The notes under the pieces are model-generated. The model was not told the DNA's origin, did no database searches, and worked only from the letters and a program-made list of their open reading frames with translations. A program made the position numbers and the translations under genes. A DNA stretch of 64,000 bases from Sulfitobacter marinus (GTDB lineage Bacteria; Pseudomonadota; Alphaproteobacteria; Rhodobacterales; Rhodobacteraceae). The stretch lies in NCBI RefSeq assembly GCF_900116285.1, contig NZ_FPAJ01000006.1:1-64000 (forward strand), written 5' to 3'. Positions 8,747-18,015 of this stretch are shown here, one piece after another; position 1 is the stretch's first letter, and each line of letters starts with the position of its first letter.

Positions 8747-9736
8747 TCATGTGCGTAAATCAGAAACCACGAAACGGGACCGGATGACGAAACGCTGCCC
8801 CGCCTTGAGCAAGCTAGAGGGAAAACTGGATTGATTGGGCGTATCCGGCCAGAACTGCGGCTCGATCGCCAACCCCGCACAAGCGCCGTAGGGCCTGCCA
8901 AGATGCCCGTTAAATGGTGTCGTATCAATGTTAGAGCCATTGTAAATCTGTACGCCGGGTTGATCGGTCTGAACCTCCAACACGATGCCTGACGCTTCCA
9001 CCCGGCACGCTGTCTGCATCGGCGCATCACAGGGGCCAAGGCAGAAGTTGTGATCCAACACCGGACCGATAGGGCGCGGCTGTCGATAATCGAATGCCGT
9101 GCTGCTTACGGGTGCAGGGGAACCGATGGGAATTTGGTCAGCGTCCACGGGTAAATATGTCTCGGCCGGGACCGTCAGCATGTGATCCGACAGATCGTCC
9201 TGTCCGGACAAATTCCAGTATCCGTGAAAGGCTGGGCTAAAGAAAACATCCGCGTCTGCTCGACCCGAAATCTCGACCTCCAAGGCACCAGATGCGGTCA
9301 GCCGATAGACGACCGTCGCGATAAGATTACCGGGAAAACCGCCCAAGCCATCGGGGTGTTCTAACGTCAATTCACAAGCATCATCAGACGTTTGGGTAAA
9401 GGTCCAGTTGCGATCACTGAAGCCCGCGCATCCACTGTGCAAGGTCGTAGTACCGTTTTCATTTATGTCCAACTCAAACGTTTCGCCATTAATCTGCATC
9501 CGCCCTTTGGCGATACGATTGGCGACGGGCCCGACAATGGCACCGAAATATTGCATTTGGTCAAAGTACGAATCAATCGTTTCGCCGCCCAGAACCAGAC
9601 TGTGATCAATGCCCGCTACCCTGTAATCCTGAACTGTGGCACCCCAGGATAGGACCCTCGCGAAGGTGCCACCTGCGCGCAATTCACACGCCTGAACCAA
9701 TGTACCATTAAGATCGGCACCAAAATTATAGATCAT
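8747..9736 (-). CDS. Aldose 1-epimerase (galactose mutarotase family)
   Basis: 329 residues from the ATG at 9736 (MIYNFGAD...); a longer frame upstream would run through the regulatory palindrome and is rejected. Family landmarks are the substrate loop GPVANRIAKGRMQING near residues 69-84, the catalytic His in FHGYWNL near residue 160, and a C-terminal Glu in AIEPQFWPD near residue 295. It interconverts alpha and beta anomers of aldoses. It stands alone between a MarR/MFS unit and a response regulator, so the sugar cannot be inferred from neighbours. Confidence 0.85.
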   Translation of the reverse strand: MIYNFGADLNGTLVQACELRAGGTFARVLSWGATVQDYRVAGIDHSLVLGGETIDSYFDQMQYFGAIVGPVANRIAKGRMQINGETFELDINENGTTTLHSGCAGFSDRNWTFTQTSDDACELTLEHPDGLGGFPGNLIATVVYRLTASGALEVEISGRADADVFFSPAFHGYWNLSGQDDLSDHMLTVPAETYLPVDADQIPIGSPAPVSSTAFDYRQPRPIGPVLDHNFCLGPCDAPMQTACRVEASGIVLEVQTDQPGVQIYNGSNIDTTPFNGHLGRPYGACAGLAIEPQFWPDTPNQSSFPSSLLKAGQRFVIRSRFVVSDLRT

Positions 9737-9761
9737 CAAACCACCTGTTTTGCTGCCACTG

Positions 9762-9803
9762 TTCCCTGATAAAGTGTACCTGTACACAGAGATTCCCTGA
9801 TAA
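9762..9803. promoter_or_regulatory. Palindrome flanked by direct repeats upstream of aldose epimerase
   Basis: The palindrome GTGTAC-CT-GTACAC lies at 9774-9787, 38 bases before the epimerase start. It is bracketed by two exact copies of TTCCCTGATAA at 9762-9772 and 9793-9803, spaced 31 bases apart, close to three helical turns. The arrangement looks like an operator with cooperative binding sites. It sits in the 169-base gap between the epimerase and the divergent response-regulator gene and could control either. The cognate regulator is not in the window. Confidence 0.55.
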
Positions 9804-9905
9804 TGTATAGATATTGCCCATATTTTGACATGTTTCCCTTACAAGTTGTTAACACTTTTGGCGGGCAATTTTGCTTTGCAGGTTATTTTTAGTGGGGCTA
9901 GTTAA

Positions 9906-10889
9906 ATGAAAATTCTTGCGGTTGATGACGATCCAATCATCCTTGAACTGCTGGCGCATTTCATCGAGACAATGACAGAACACAAGCTGGTTATGGCCTC
10001 TTGTGCGGATGATGCTATTGAAACAATCAAAACGAATGCCCCTGGATCTTTTGATTGTTTCTTGCTGGATATCCAGATGCCGGGAACAGATGGCATTGCT
10101 CTTGCTGGTCAGATCCGCACGATGGATGCCTATGTCGATACGCCCATCCTGATGCTCACCGCGATGTCCGAGAAAGATTACATTGACGCGGCGTTTGCTG
10201 CTGGTGCCACTGACTATGTCACGAAACCCTTCGAGATGTTCGAGCTCAAGGCACGGCTGGCGCTTGTGGAACGTGCCTTTGCTGCGCGTGAAGCACGCAC
10301 AACAAAAATTTTTGCAGCCCAAAAATTGAACCCTAGCCAGGAAACCGGCACGGCGCCGATCGATCTCTTTGATCCGGTGGCACTTTATGAAATCGACAAT
10401 CTGATCGATTTCATGGCTTTCGAAAATTACATACGTCAACTCAGCCGGAACGATTTGTTCGGCTCGACCGCGTTTGCGTTTACGATTCGCGACATCGCGC
10501 AGTATCACGCCACAATGTCACCGTTTGAGTTCTATTCGCTTTTGACAGACGTCGCCGAAGTGATCTCCGACACACTTGGCGATGGCCAGTTCCTGATGTC
10601 TTATGCGGGCAACGGCACTTTCATTTGTATCACTGAAAGCGGCTGGCAGCCTGATATGAAGGCGCTTGGGCTTAGTGTTAACCTAACCCTCGCAAAGACA
10701 GAATTGTTCGACAATCAAGGTCAGCAGATCGAACCGCGCGTTTGCGCTGGTGAGGCGATTAGGCTAATGTGGAAAACAAGCGCGACCGTTATGGACGCAA
10801 TTTCGGCAGCACATGCCTCGGCCGAGGAGTCTGTTGCTGCCCATGAAGATGCGCAAAAAAATGCGTGGCAAATTGGTCTGACTGGATGA
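9906..10889 (+). CDS. Response regulator with degenerate GGDEF-like output domain
   Basis: 327 residues. The receiver domain spans about 1-125, with the acidic pair at D7-D9, phosphoacceptor D55 in LLDIQMPG, and the conserved Thr and Lys in LTAMS and TKPF. Residues about 165-300 have the rhythm of a GGDEF fold, but the signature position reads SYAGNGTF instead of RYGGDEF, so diguanylate cyclase activity is not expected. The next gene is an Hpt protein overlapping by 4 bases. It is probably a signalling adaptor or a c-di-GMP-binding or structural relic in the same relay as the hybrid kinase at 11724-14966. Confidence 0.8.
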   Translation: MKILAVDDDPIILELLAHFIETMTEHKLVMASCADDAIETIKTNAPGSFDCFLLDIQMPGTDGIALAGQIRTMDAYVDTPILMLTAMSEKDYIDAAFAAGATDYVTKPFEMFELKARLALVERAFAAREARTTKIFAAQKLNPSQETGTAPIDLFDPVALYEIDNLIDFMAFENYIRQLSRNDLFGSTAFAFTIRDIAQYHATMSPFEFYSLLTDVAEVISDTLGDGQFLMSYAGNGTFICITESGWQPDMKALGLSVNLTLAKTELFDNQGQQIEPRVCAGEAIRLMWKTSATVMDAISAAHASAEESVAAHEDAQKNAWQIGLTG

Positions 10890-11263
10890 TGCACCAAAAA
10901 CTTACACTTCCGGGAATTGATCGAATTCGAAGTCGATTTCTTGAGATGTTGAAGACCCGTCAAATTTCAATTGCAGAATATGCGTTGACGGCTTGGGAAA
11001 GCTATGAGCTGGAAGAAATCAACGGCAGTTTGACACTGGCGCGCACATTGCTACACCAGATTGCCGGCACCGCCGGATCGCTTGGCTTTGAGGACTTGGG
11101 AAACCAAGCGCGCAGCATTGAGACCGAGATTGATGCACATCTAGCCGGCCCTGACGCTGATCTGGCCATCTGCCCAAGCCCTTTGTTTTTCCAGCTTGAT
11201 AGCTTTGTGCAGCTTTGCCAGACCGTACTGGATGCACATCCCGAAACGCTGGAACCGTCCTAA
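10886..11263 (+). CDS. Hpt domain phosphotransfer protein
   Basis: 125 residues from the ATG at 10886, whose ATGA overlaps the stop of the response regulator; an in-frame GTG at 10865 is an alternative. A single helical-bundle Hpt domain is shown by LLHQIAGTAGSLGF near residues 55-68, with H57 as the phosphoacceptor and the usual G-x-A-G-x-x-G spacing. Such proteins shuttle phosphate between receiver domains. The hybrid kinase on the opposite strand ends in a receiver, so an Hpt is exactly the part missing from it. It converges with the lone receiver gene at 11273, 9 bases away. Confidence 0.85.
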   Translation: MMHQKLTLPGIDRIRSRFLEMLKTRQISIAEYALTAWESYELEEINGSLTLARTLLHQIAGTAGSLGFEDLGNQARSIETEIDAHLAGPDADLAICPSPLFFQLDSFVQLCQTVLDAHPETLEPS

Positions 11264-11272
11264 ACTGGTACG

Positions 11273-11641
11273 TCAGCCCACCACCGCCTTGATCTGATCG
11301 CCCAAAGTGATCGGATCGAAGGGTTTGCTGATTACATCAACCGCCCCGATCTGACGCAATTCGTCCATCTCGTTAGGCTGCGCCCGCGCGGTCATAAAGA
11401 TCGCAGGAATCTCTACAAATTCTGGCCGTTCCCGCAGCCGCTCTAGCGTCTGGCGTCCTGTCAATCCGGGCATCATCATATCGAGCAGCAACACATCGGG
11501 GATATAGTCTAGCGACCGCGTCAGGGCGTCTTCACCGCTGTGACATTGGACGACCTCAAAACCGCCCGCCATCTCTAACGCCAGCTCCACGATCTCGCGT
11601 ATCGACTCGTCGTCCTCAACGTGAAGAATTTTAATCACCAT
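11273..11641 (-). CDS. Single-domain response regulator (CheY/DivK-like)
   Basis: 122 residues from the ATG at 11641, behind a clear GGGAGG. One receiver domain only: acidic DD near residues 9-10, phosphoacceptor Asp in LLLDMMMPG near residue 54, Thr in MTARA, Lys in SKPF. No output domain. It lies 82 bases downstream of the hybrid kinase on the same strand and is probably co-transcribed. It may act as a phosphate sink or as an intermediate receiver in the relay. Confidence 0.85.
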   Translation of the reverse strand: MVIKILHVEDDESIREIVELALEMAGGFEVVQCHSGEDALTRSLDYIPDVLLLDMMMPGLTGRQTLERLRERPEFVEIPAIFMTARAQPNEMDELRQIGAVDVISKPFDPITLGDQIKAVVG

Positions 11642-11723
11642 TAACCTCCCAAGAGAAAAGTGAACGCCCCAAAAGGTGCAATTCGTCGCCACACACAGTC
11701 CAGATTTTTTCAATCATGCTAAA

Positions 11724-14700
11724 CTATGCCTTGCTTTCGGATAAATTTATTACGCATTCGATAATGCGATCCATATCAGCGTGAGATTTCACGATATGCT
11801 CGTCGACTCGATCATCTTTTGCGCGGGTACCATCAGACGTCAGCACAACAACACGTGCCTCTGGTTGCTCTTGTGTAATCTGATCCAGCAAGCTGGCGGC
11901 ATCCCCATCTGGGACGGTCCAGTCCAGAATGATGACATCCCACGTCTCGTCCGAAAGAAAGCTGCGGGCAGATTTTATCCGGGTCACGTTATGCACATCA
12001 GCATAGGTGTTTAGCCCCGCGTGGATCACTTCGGCAAAATCCTCGTCATCTTCGAGGTGCAAAATTCTTAACCGCTTTCCCTGAACGGGCCGTGACAACC
12101 GCTCTGTTGCGGGGGCTGCCCCCTCGGTTGGTTGCGAGATCGGGCAGGTGAACCAGAACACAGTCGGGCCATCGGGCTTGCTTTCGAAACCGATTTCACC
12201 GCCCTGCCGCCAGACAATCTCGCGGGTGATGTTCAGGCCCAGACCGGTCCCGCCCTTGGCACGTGTGTCGGACCCATCCGCCTGCGAGAAACGTTGGAAA
12301 ATGCGCCCTTTAAACGATTCAGGCACCCCTGCCCCGATATTCTGAACATAGATGATCGCGACTTCGTCCAGCTTTTCGACCGTGACCGTGACGTCGGTAT
12401 CATCATAAGAATATTTGCACGCATTCGAAATCAAGTTAGCCATGACCTGCATCATGCGCCCTGAATCCGCGACAACAAACAGTTCTTCGTCTGGTAAAAT
12501 AAGCTCAAGCTTCGTCTTATGCGTTACCGCGAAAGGCATCATTTCACTTTGGGCTGCCCGCACCAATCCGCATAGTTCAATCTCGACCAGATTAAAGCTG
12601 ATCTCACCGGAGGAGATCTTTTCAAGGTCCAGAATATCATTCACGATATCCGTCAGCCTGTCCGAGTTAGATTGCGCGATCTGAACCAGCCGCAGGGCAG
12701 AGGCGGGCAGCTTGTCGCGGGCCGCCATTTCAATCAGGCCCAACGCGCCCTTGATTGACGTAAGCGGCGTGCGCAATTCATGGCTGACCGTGGATACAAA
12801 TTCGCTCTTGATCTGCTCCATCTTCTTTTTGTCAGTGATGTCGACGACCTGCGCGATATAGACGTAAGAGCCGATATTCTTGTCATAGGTCCAAGTGATG
12901 TTGAACAAGCCCCAACGATGCCCGCCGTTCTTGTGGCGAATTCTAAATTCCTCACGGTAAACATCTTGGTTCCCTGCACGCACGGTGCTTAGAACGGCGG
13001 CGATCATCCGGTCCATATCGTCTTTGGGGATGATCCGCTCGATATTGAAATCCTTGAGCATCTCTACATCTGAGTACCCTGTCAATTCGGTCAGGGCCGG
13101 GTTAACGCCGATAAAAAAACCACCACTATTAAGCGTCGCCATGCCAACGGGGGCCGCCTCAAGCACAACGCGGAATCGCTTTTCGCTGGCCTCAAGCGCA
13201 TTGCGGGAATGGCGCAATTCGGTCACATCGGTTTGCGTGCCAACCATGCGTATGGCTTTGCCATCCTCGTCGCGCTCAACAACCACCGCATCCGATCGCA
13301 TCCAACGCCATTTGTCACCAAATGCCACCCGATACTCGGCGATAGAACGGACCGTTTCGCCCCTTATGCACCTGCGATCTGCCTCCAGCAGCAGGGTCAT
13401 GTCATCTGGGTGGATCCGCTCCATAAACACATCTTGTGGGCTTTCGATTTCTTGATCGATGTCCATAATATCAAGCCAGGTGTGGGAAACGACCGACTTG
13501 CCAGTCTTGAGGTCAATTTCAAACACCCCGATTTGCGAGCCGGACAAGGCCGCGTCAAAACGTTGTTTGGTCACCACCAGTTCATCGGCTATTTCGACAT
13601 CGGCAGTGACATCGCGCAAGATCACGGTCGTTCGGCTTTTGCCGGACGATGCCACCCAGCCGTTTGTATGCAGATCAAGAAACAGTTCGCGCCCGCTTAG
13701 CGTATGACCCAAGGCGTTATAATTTTGGTGCGCTTCATCTTCGGCAAGTTTGGTAACAAACTCAGAGAAAGGCCGCCCCTTTAGTCCGTCACGCTTTCCG
13801 TCGAAGCAATTGGTCGCCGCATGGTTGGCAAATACGACCTTACGTTCTTCGTCCAGGATCATTACGGCAACGACCGTGTTTTCGACCAATGACCGGTTTT
13901 CTTCCTCGCGAGCGTTGATCTTTTTCGCCCGCAATCTGGCGACCTCAGCTAGGCTTTCGTTGCGCACGCGCAGTGCACGCATTGCGAACGCCAACATCAT
14001 AGAAAGCAGCAATCCGCCAATCAGAATGAAAAACGGCCCGCGCGTCGAGTGAACCTCGTCGAATAGGGCCGTGCTGTGATAGTGAAGCGTCCATTGGCGC
14101 CCGAACATATCCACAGTATAATTGGCAGTATAAAGCCAATCCATGTGTTCATGTTCATGCGTGCTATAAATCAAAGCATCGTCGTCAATTCCGCTACCAT
14201 CATATACTTGGAATTCAAACAGCTGTCCCTGCTGAGGATTCAAGCCCTCTAGCAGGTTACGCCCGACAAAAGGCGCATAGACCCAACCTTTAAAATCGTC
14301 CGCTTCGAAATATGGCCGCAACAAAAGAAAACCGGGTTGCGCCGTGTCATCCTGCACCAAAAGAATGCGCGGGGTTAACTGTGGTAATCCTGTTTCGCGG
14401 GCACGGTTCGCGGCGTCCCGGCGTCCTTGCTCAAAACTGATATCTAGGCCTACCGCCTCTGCGTTGATGTCGGTTGGCGCAATATACTTGATGATATATT
14501 TTACATCGCTTTCCGTTTCCGGATGTACGGTAAAATTCTCAACACCATCTGCGCGCATACCGGCGACAAATTCCGGCACCTCATCCGCAGGTACCGGTTC
14601 GATAAAGCCAATTCCGTTTATCCCCGGCAGGGTTTCTGTCAAATCCAGACTGCTGGCAAACATATCGAAATCGTTAACTTCGGTGTTTTCTGATGCGCGC

Positions 14701-14966
14701 ATCATGCCAGCCGCGCCATTGAGACTTTGGAGGTAAATGTCCAATCGCGTTCTTAACGCCTGAAGAGCGACATCAGTAATGCGTTGAAATTCTGCATTGG
14801 CCGCCGCTTTGGTCGTCCGTGAACTTTCGGCGAAAACCCCGAAGGTTACCAAAACACACAAGACCACCAGTATTATATCGAGACGTTTAAACAACCACTT
14901 AACCCATTTCGTCTTGTGCCAGCACCCGCCGCTTTCGCATAATCGGTTAATCAAGGACGCCGTCAT
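11724..14966 (-). CDS. Hybrid sensor histidine kinase with CHASE and PAS domains
   Basis: 1080 residues. A first membrane helix near 26-45 and a second near 312-332 bracket a periplasmic CHASE-type sensor (GINGIGFIEPV near 94, YTANYTVDMFGRQW near 280), predicted to bind a small ligand outside the inner membrane. Three PAS-like regions follow (about 355-465, 475-590, 595-715). HisKA has H729 in SHELRTPL. The ATPase domain has an N-box NLISNACKYS and G2 box GGTGLGLNI, but the G1 box reads QNIGAGVPE, with Asn where Asp is usual. A C-terminal receiver carries D1015 in ILDWTVPDG. It forms a phosphorelay with the neighbouring Hpt and receiver proteins. Ligand unknown. Confidence 0.9.
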   Translation of the reverse strand: MTASLINRLCESGGCWHKTKWVKWLFKRLDIILVVLCVLVTFGVFAESSRTTKAAANAEFQRITDVALQALRTRLDIYLQSLNGAAGMMRASENTEVNDFDMFASSLDLTETLPGINGIGFIEPVPADEVPEFVAGMRADGVENFTVHPETESDVKYIIKYIAPTDINAEAVGLDISFEQGRRDAANRARETGLPQLTPRILLVQDDTAQPGFLLLRPYFEADDFKGWVYAPFVGRNLLEGLNPQQGQLFEFQVYDGSGIDDDALIYSTHEHEHMDWLYTANYTVDMFGRQWTLHYHSTALFDEVHSTRGPFFILIGGLLLSMMLAFAMRALRVRNESLAEVARLRAKKINAREEENRSLVENTVVAVMILDEERKVVFANHAATNCFDGKRDGLKGRPFSEFVTKLAEDEAHQNYNALGHTLSGRELFLDLHTNGWVASSGKSRTTVILRDVTADVEIADELVVTKQRFDAALSGSQIGVFEIDLKTGKSVVSHTWLDIMDIDQEIESPQDVFMERIHPDDMTLLLEADRRCIRGETVRSIAEYRVAFGDKWRWMRSDAVVVERDEDGKAIRMVGTQTDVTELRHSRNALEASEKRFRVVLEAAPVGMATLNSGGFFIGVNPALTELTGYSDVEMLKDFNIERIIPKDDMDRMIAAVLSTVRAGNQDVYREEFRIRHKNGGHRWGLFNITWTYDKNIGSYVYIAQVVDITDKKKMEQIKSEFVSTVSHELRTPLTSIKGALGLIEMAARDKLPASALRLVQIAQSNSDRLTDIVNDILDLEKISSGEISFNLVEIELCGLVRAAQSEMMPFAVTHKTKLELILPDEELFVVADSGRMMQVMANLISNACKYSYDDTDVTVTVEKLDEVAIIYVQNIGAGVPESFKGRIFQRFSQADGSDTRAKGGTGLGLNITREIVWRQGGEIGFESKPDGPTVFWFTCPISQPTEGAAPATERLSRPVQGKRLRILHLEDDEDFAEVIHAGLNTYADVHNVTRIKSARSFLSDETWDVIILDWTVPDGDAASLLDQITQEQPEARVVVLTSDGTRAKDDRVDEHIVKSHADMDRIIECVINLSESKA

Positions 14967-15072
14967 GCAGTTATAGGTTGAGCAAAACTCTCAAACAACC
15001 CAAAAGCCTGCAAATTACGAGATATTGTTGCAAAAGGTGAAACAATACGCTCAATCAAGGCATCCTTCAGGC

Positions 15073-16344
15073 TTACGAAGTGATTGGATACACAAGTATT
15101 GCTCGAAAATCGTTAACATTTGTCAAGGTTGGGCCCGTAACAATTTGGCCGCCAATCTGCATAAAAAATTCGTGTGAATCATTTTCTATCAATGATTTAT
15201 CGGGGTCGACTGATAGGTTTTCAGCCTTTTTGAGCGTATTTGGGCCGATACGTGCCCCCGCAACCTCATCGCCACCATCAACACCATCCGTATCGCAGGC
15301 CAGTGCCCACAGGTTTGGGGCACTATTGAGCGCAAGCGCTAAGGCCAGACAATATTCCGCATTTGGTCCGCCGTTTCCGTCGCCGCGCCGTGTCACAGTC
15401 AATTCGCCACCTGACAGGATCACGACCGGCGGATCACCGGGCATCAGCTTGGCCTGTGTGGCAAGGGCAAGCTGTGCGTGTTCTTTGGCCACATCGCGAG
15501 CCTCGCCTTCCAGATCATTGCCCAGCCGGACAACGTCGAAACCCAGCGACCGAGCCCGCGCCTCTGCAGCGTCCAGTGATTGCTTGGGCGCCGCGTAAAT
15601 TTGATTAGTCACCCGTGACAGTCGCAAATCCCCGGGTGCGATCACCTGCGATCCTTGGGCTAGCGCGGCGCTGACAGAGGGGGGCACCGAAATATCCCAA
15701 TCTTCCAAGATGGCCAGCGCATCGGCCGCGGTGCTCGCATCCCCAACCGTAGGCCCCGATCCGATCATCGCCATATCGTCACCCGGCACATCGGAAATCA
15801 TCAGGGTTAGCATCCGCGCAGGATAAACCGCCGCCGCCAATTGCCCGCCTTTGACGCGGGAAAGATGCTTGCGCACCACGTTCATCTTCTGGATCGGCGC
15901 GCCGGACGCAAGCAGCCCTTGGTTAACGGCTTGTTTCTCGGAGAGCGTGATTTCTCCCAACGGGGCCACCAGCAAAGAGGACGCACCGCCTGATATCAGC
16001 GCCAAGACAAAATCTTCGTCGCCCAAACCTTCCATCAACGCGATCATACGTTTCGTGGCCGTGACACCGGCCTGATCGGGCACGGGATGCGCCGCTTCGA
16101 CAATCTCGATCCCCTGACAGAGCCGTGCGTATCCATAGCGGGTGATGACCAACCCCTCGCAAGGGCCCCATTCGGCCTCGACCGCCTCGGCCATGCGCGC
16201 ACTGGCCTTGCCCGCCCCGATCACCACAACCCGCCCCGCAGGGCGCGGCGGCAGGAACCGCGCCAGACTTTGCATCGGGTCAGCCACTTCGACAGCCACA
16301 TCGAACAGATCGCGCAGCAACGTTTCAGGATCGATGGATGCCAT
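15073..16344 (-). CDS. Glycerate 2-kinase, MOFRL family
   Basis: 423 residues, the usual length for this family. The N-terminal nucleotide-binding part has VIGAGKASARMAEAVE near residues 40-55; the C-terminal MOFRL domain has LSGGELTVT and GDGNGGPNAEY near 310-330. It phosphorylates glycerate to 2-phosphoglycerate in the cytoplasm, feeding glyoxylate, serine or tartronate-semialdehyde carbon into glycolysis. Older annotations call it hydroxypyruvate reductase TtuD. It lies 14 bases downstream of the gamma-glutamyltransferase gene on the same strand, so the two are probably co-transcribed. Confidence 0.85.
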   Translation of the reverse strand: MASIDPETLLRDLFDVAVEVADPMQSLARFLPPRPAGRVVVIGAGKASARMAEAVEAEWGPCEGLVITRYGYARLCQGIEIVEAAHPVPDQAGVTATKRMIALMEGLGDEDFVLALISGGASSLLVAPLGEITLSEKQAVNQGLLASGAPIQKMNVVRKHLSRVKGGQLAAAVYPARMLTLMISDVPGDDMAMIGSGPTVGDASTAADALAILEDWDISVPPSVSAALAQGSQVIAPGDLRLSRVTNQIYAAPKQSLDAAEARARSLGFDVVRLGNDLEGEARDVAKEHAQLALATQAKLMPGDPPVVILSGGELTVTRRGDGNGGPNAEYCLALALALNSAPNLWALACDTDGVDGGDEVAGARIGPNTLKKAENLSVDPDKSLIENDSHEFFMQIGGQIVTGPTLTNVNDFRAILVYPITS

Positions 16345-16358
16345 AGCTTTGCCCTACC

Positions 16359-17924
16359 CTAGAACCCCACCGCACAACCGTCTTTGCGGTGGTCCGACCC
16401 GGCGACATAGCCGTCACCCTGCCGCGCGACCAGCTGCGCACCGCCAAATCCAAACGCGTTATCAGGCGCTTCGCGGGTGATTTTGTGACCCATTCCTTCC
16501 AGAGCGGCGACGGTTTCATCCGGCATGGTGCTTTCAACGGCCACCTCAAGCCCGGCCACGAAACGCCAGCGCGGCGCATCACTGGCCGCTTGCGGCGATT
16601 GCCCGTGTACCATCATCCGCGTCACCATCTGCACATGCCCCTGCGCCTGCATCGGTCCACCCATGACGCCAAAGCTCATCAGGGGGGCACCGTCTTGCAT
16701 GACAAAGCCGGGGATAATTGTTTGGAACGGCCGCTTGCTTGGGCCGATCTGGTTTGCGTGACCGGGAGTTTCTACAAACCCTGCCCCGCGATTTTGCAGA
16801 CTTATCCCTGTGTCAGGCACAACAACGCCTGACCCGAACCCCATATAATTCGACTGGATCAAAGACACCATCTTACCCGACGCATCCGCTGCGGTAATAT
16901 AGACGGTGCCGCCATGTTTTGGCGCGCCCTCAACCGCGACTTTGGCGGCGTCAGGATCAATCTCTGCCGCCCGCCGTGCCAAATAGTCGGGGTTCAGCAT
17001 TTCGTCTGGCGTGACGTCCATATGCGCAGGATCCGCGACAAAGGCCTCCGCATCGGCAAGGCCCAGTTTGATCGCCTCGATCTGCAAATGCAGCGCTTGC
17101 GGGCTATCGGGGGCGTGGCTGGCCAGATCAAAATGACCTAGAATACCTAGCGCGCTTAGCGCCGCGATACCTTGCCCGTTTGGCGGAATTTCATGCAAGG
17201 CCACGCCAGCGTAATCTTGGCTCAACGTGCCGCACCAATCAGGGCTGTGGTCGGCCAAATCCGACATAGCCAAGGCCGACCCATGGCGCGCCGCATCTGC
17301 AACAATCTGCTCGGCCAGCACACCAGTATAGAAAGCGGCACCCTTGGTTTCGGCAATTAACCTTAGCGACTTGGCTTGCGCAGGGTTGCGAAAAATCTCG
17401 CCTGCTTTGGGCGCGCGGCCATTGGGCAAAAAGCAATCGGCAAACCCCGGTTGCTGGCCCAAATTCTTGCCTGCTATTTCCCACAGCCGCGCGATGATCG
17501 GCGACACAGGAAACCCGTTTTCCGCATAGTTTATCGCAGGGCCGAACAAGGTCTCGAACGGCAACGCGCCAAACCGGTCCGACAGCGCGACCCAGCCCGA
17601 TACCGCCCCCGGTACTGTGACGCTTCCCCAGCCACGTTCTGTGACTTCAGTCGCGGTCAATCCAGCTGGTGATCTACCGGATGCGTTTAACCCGTGCAGC
17701 GCATCGCCATCCCATAAAATCGCAAATGCGTCACTGCCAAGGCCATTGCCCGAAGGTTCAACAACCGTCAGCGCAATCGCAGCGGCAAGGGCAGCATCAA
17801 TGGCGTTTCCACCCTTATACAGCATCGAAAGCCCGGCTTGTGCGGCCAAAGGTTGCGATGTTGCGACCACATTACGGGCCAGCAAAGGGCCGCGGCGAAT
17901 ATCATAGGGTGTATCAAATTTCAT
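16359..17924 (-). CDS. Gamma-glutamyltransferase-family Ntn hydrolase
   Basis: 521 residues of the gamma-glutamyltranspeptidase family. The self-cleavage site and nucleophile is expected at T340 in KHGGTVYI. The N-terminal NVVATSQPLAAQAGLSMLYKGGNAIDAALAA and the C-terminal GFGGAQLV are family landmarks. No signal peptide is visible, so unlike E. coli Ggt it is predicted to be cytoplasmic. It cleaves gamma-glutamyl or related acyl bonds; members of this branch are often cephalosporin acylase-like, and their native substrates are unknown. First gene of a unit with the glycerate kinase. Confidence 0.85.
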   Translation of the reverse strand: MKFDTPYDIRRGPLLARNVVATSQPLAAQAGLSMLYKGGNAIDAALAAAIALTVVEPSGNGLGSDAFAILWDGDALHGLNASGRSPAGLTATEVTERGWGSVTVPGAVSGWVALSDRFGALPFETLFGPAINYAENGFPVSPIIARLWEIAGKNLGQQPGFADCFLPNGRAPKAGEIFRNPAQAKSLRLIAETKGAAFYTGVLAEQIVADAARHGSALAMSDLADHSPDWCGTLSQDYAGVALHEIPPNGQGIAALSALGILGHFDLASHAPDSPQALHLQIEAIKLGLADAEAFVADPAHMDVTPDEMLNPDYLARRAAEIDPDAAKVAVEGAPKHGGTVYITAADASGKMVSLIQSNYMGFGSGVVVPDTGISLQNRGAGFVETPGHANQIGPSKRPFQTIIPGFVMQDGAPLMSFGVMGGPMQAQGHVQMVTRMMVHGQSPQAASDAPRWRFVAGLEVAVESTMPDETVAALEGMGHKITREAPDNAFGFGGAQLVARQGDGYVAGSDHRKDGCAVGF

Positions 17925-18015
17925 ACGCCATCCTGCGACCGGAATTAAGCCGGACGCAAGCAGATAAATCGCATATTATGGTCGTTCAGAAATGATGCGG
18001 TTTCCCGCACCCAAC

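Noticed and set aside
15023..15047. Inverted repeat TATTGTT-N11-AACAATA between glycerate kinase and hybrid kinase genes
   Set aside because: Perfect but short and AT-rich, without a T-run; too likely by chance to list as a terminator or operator.
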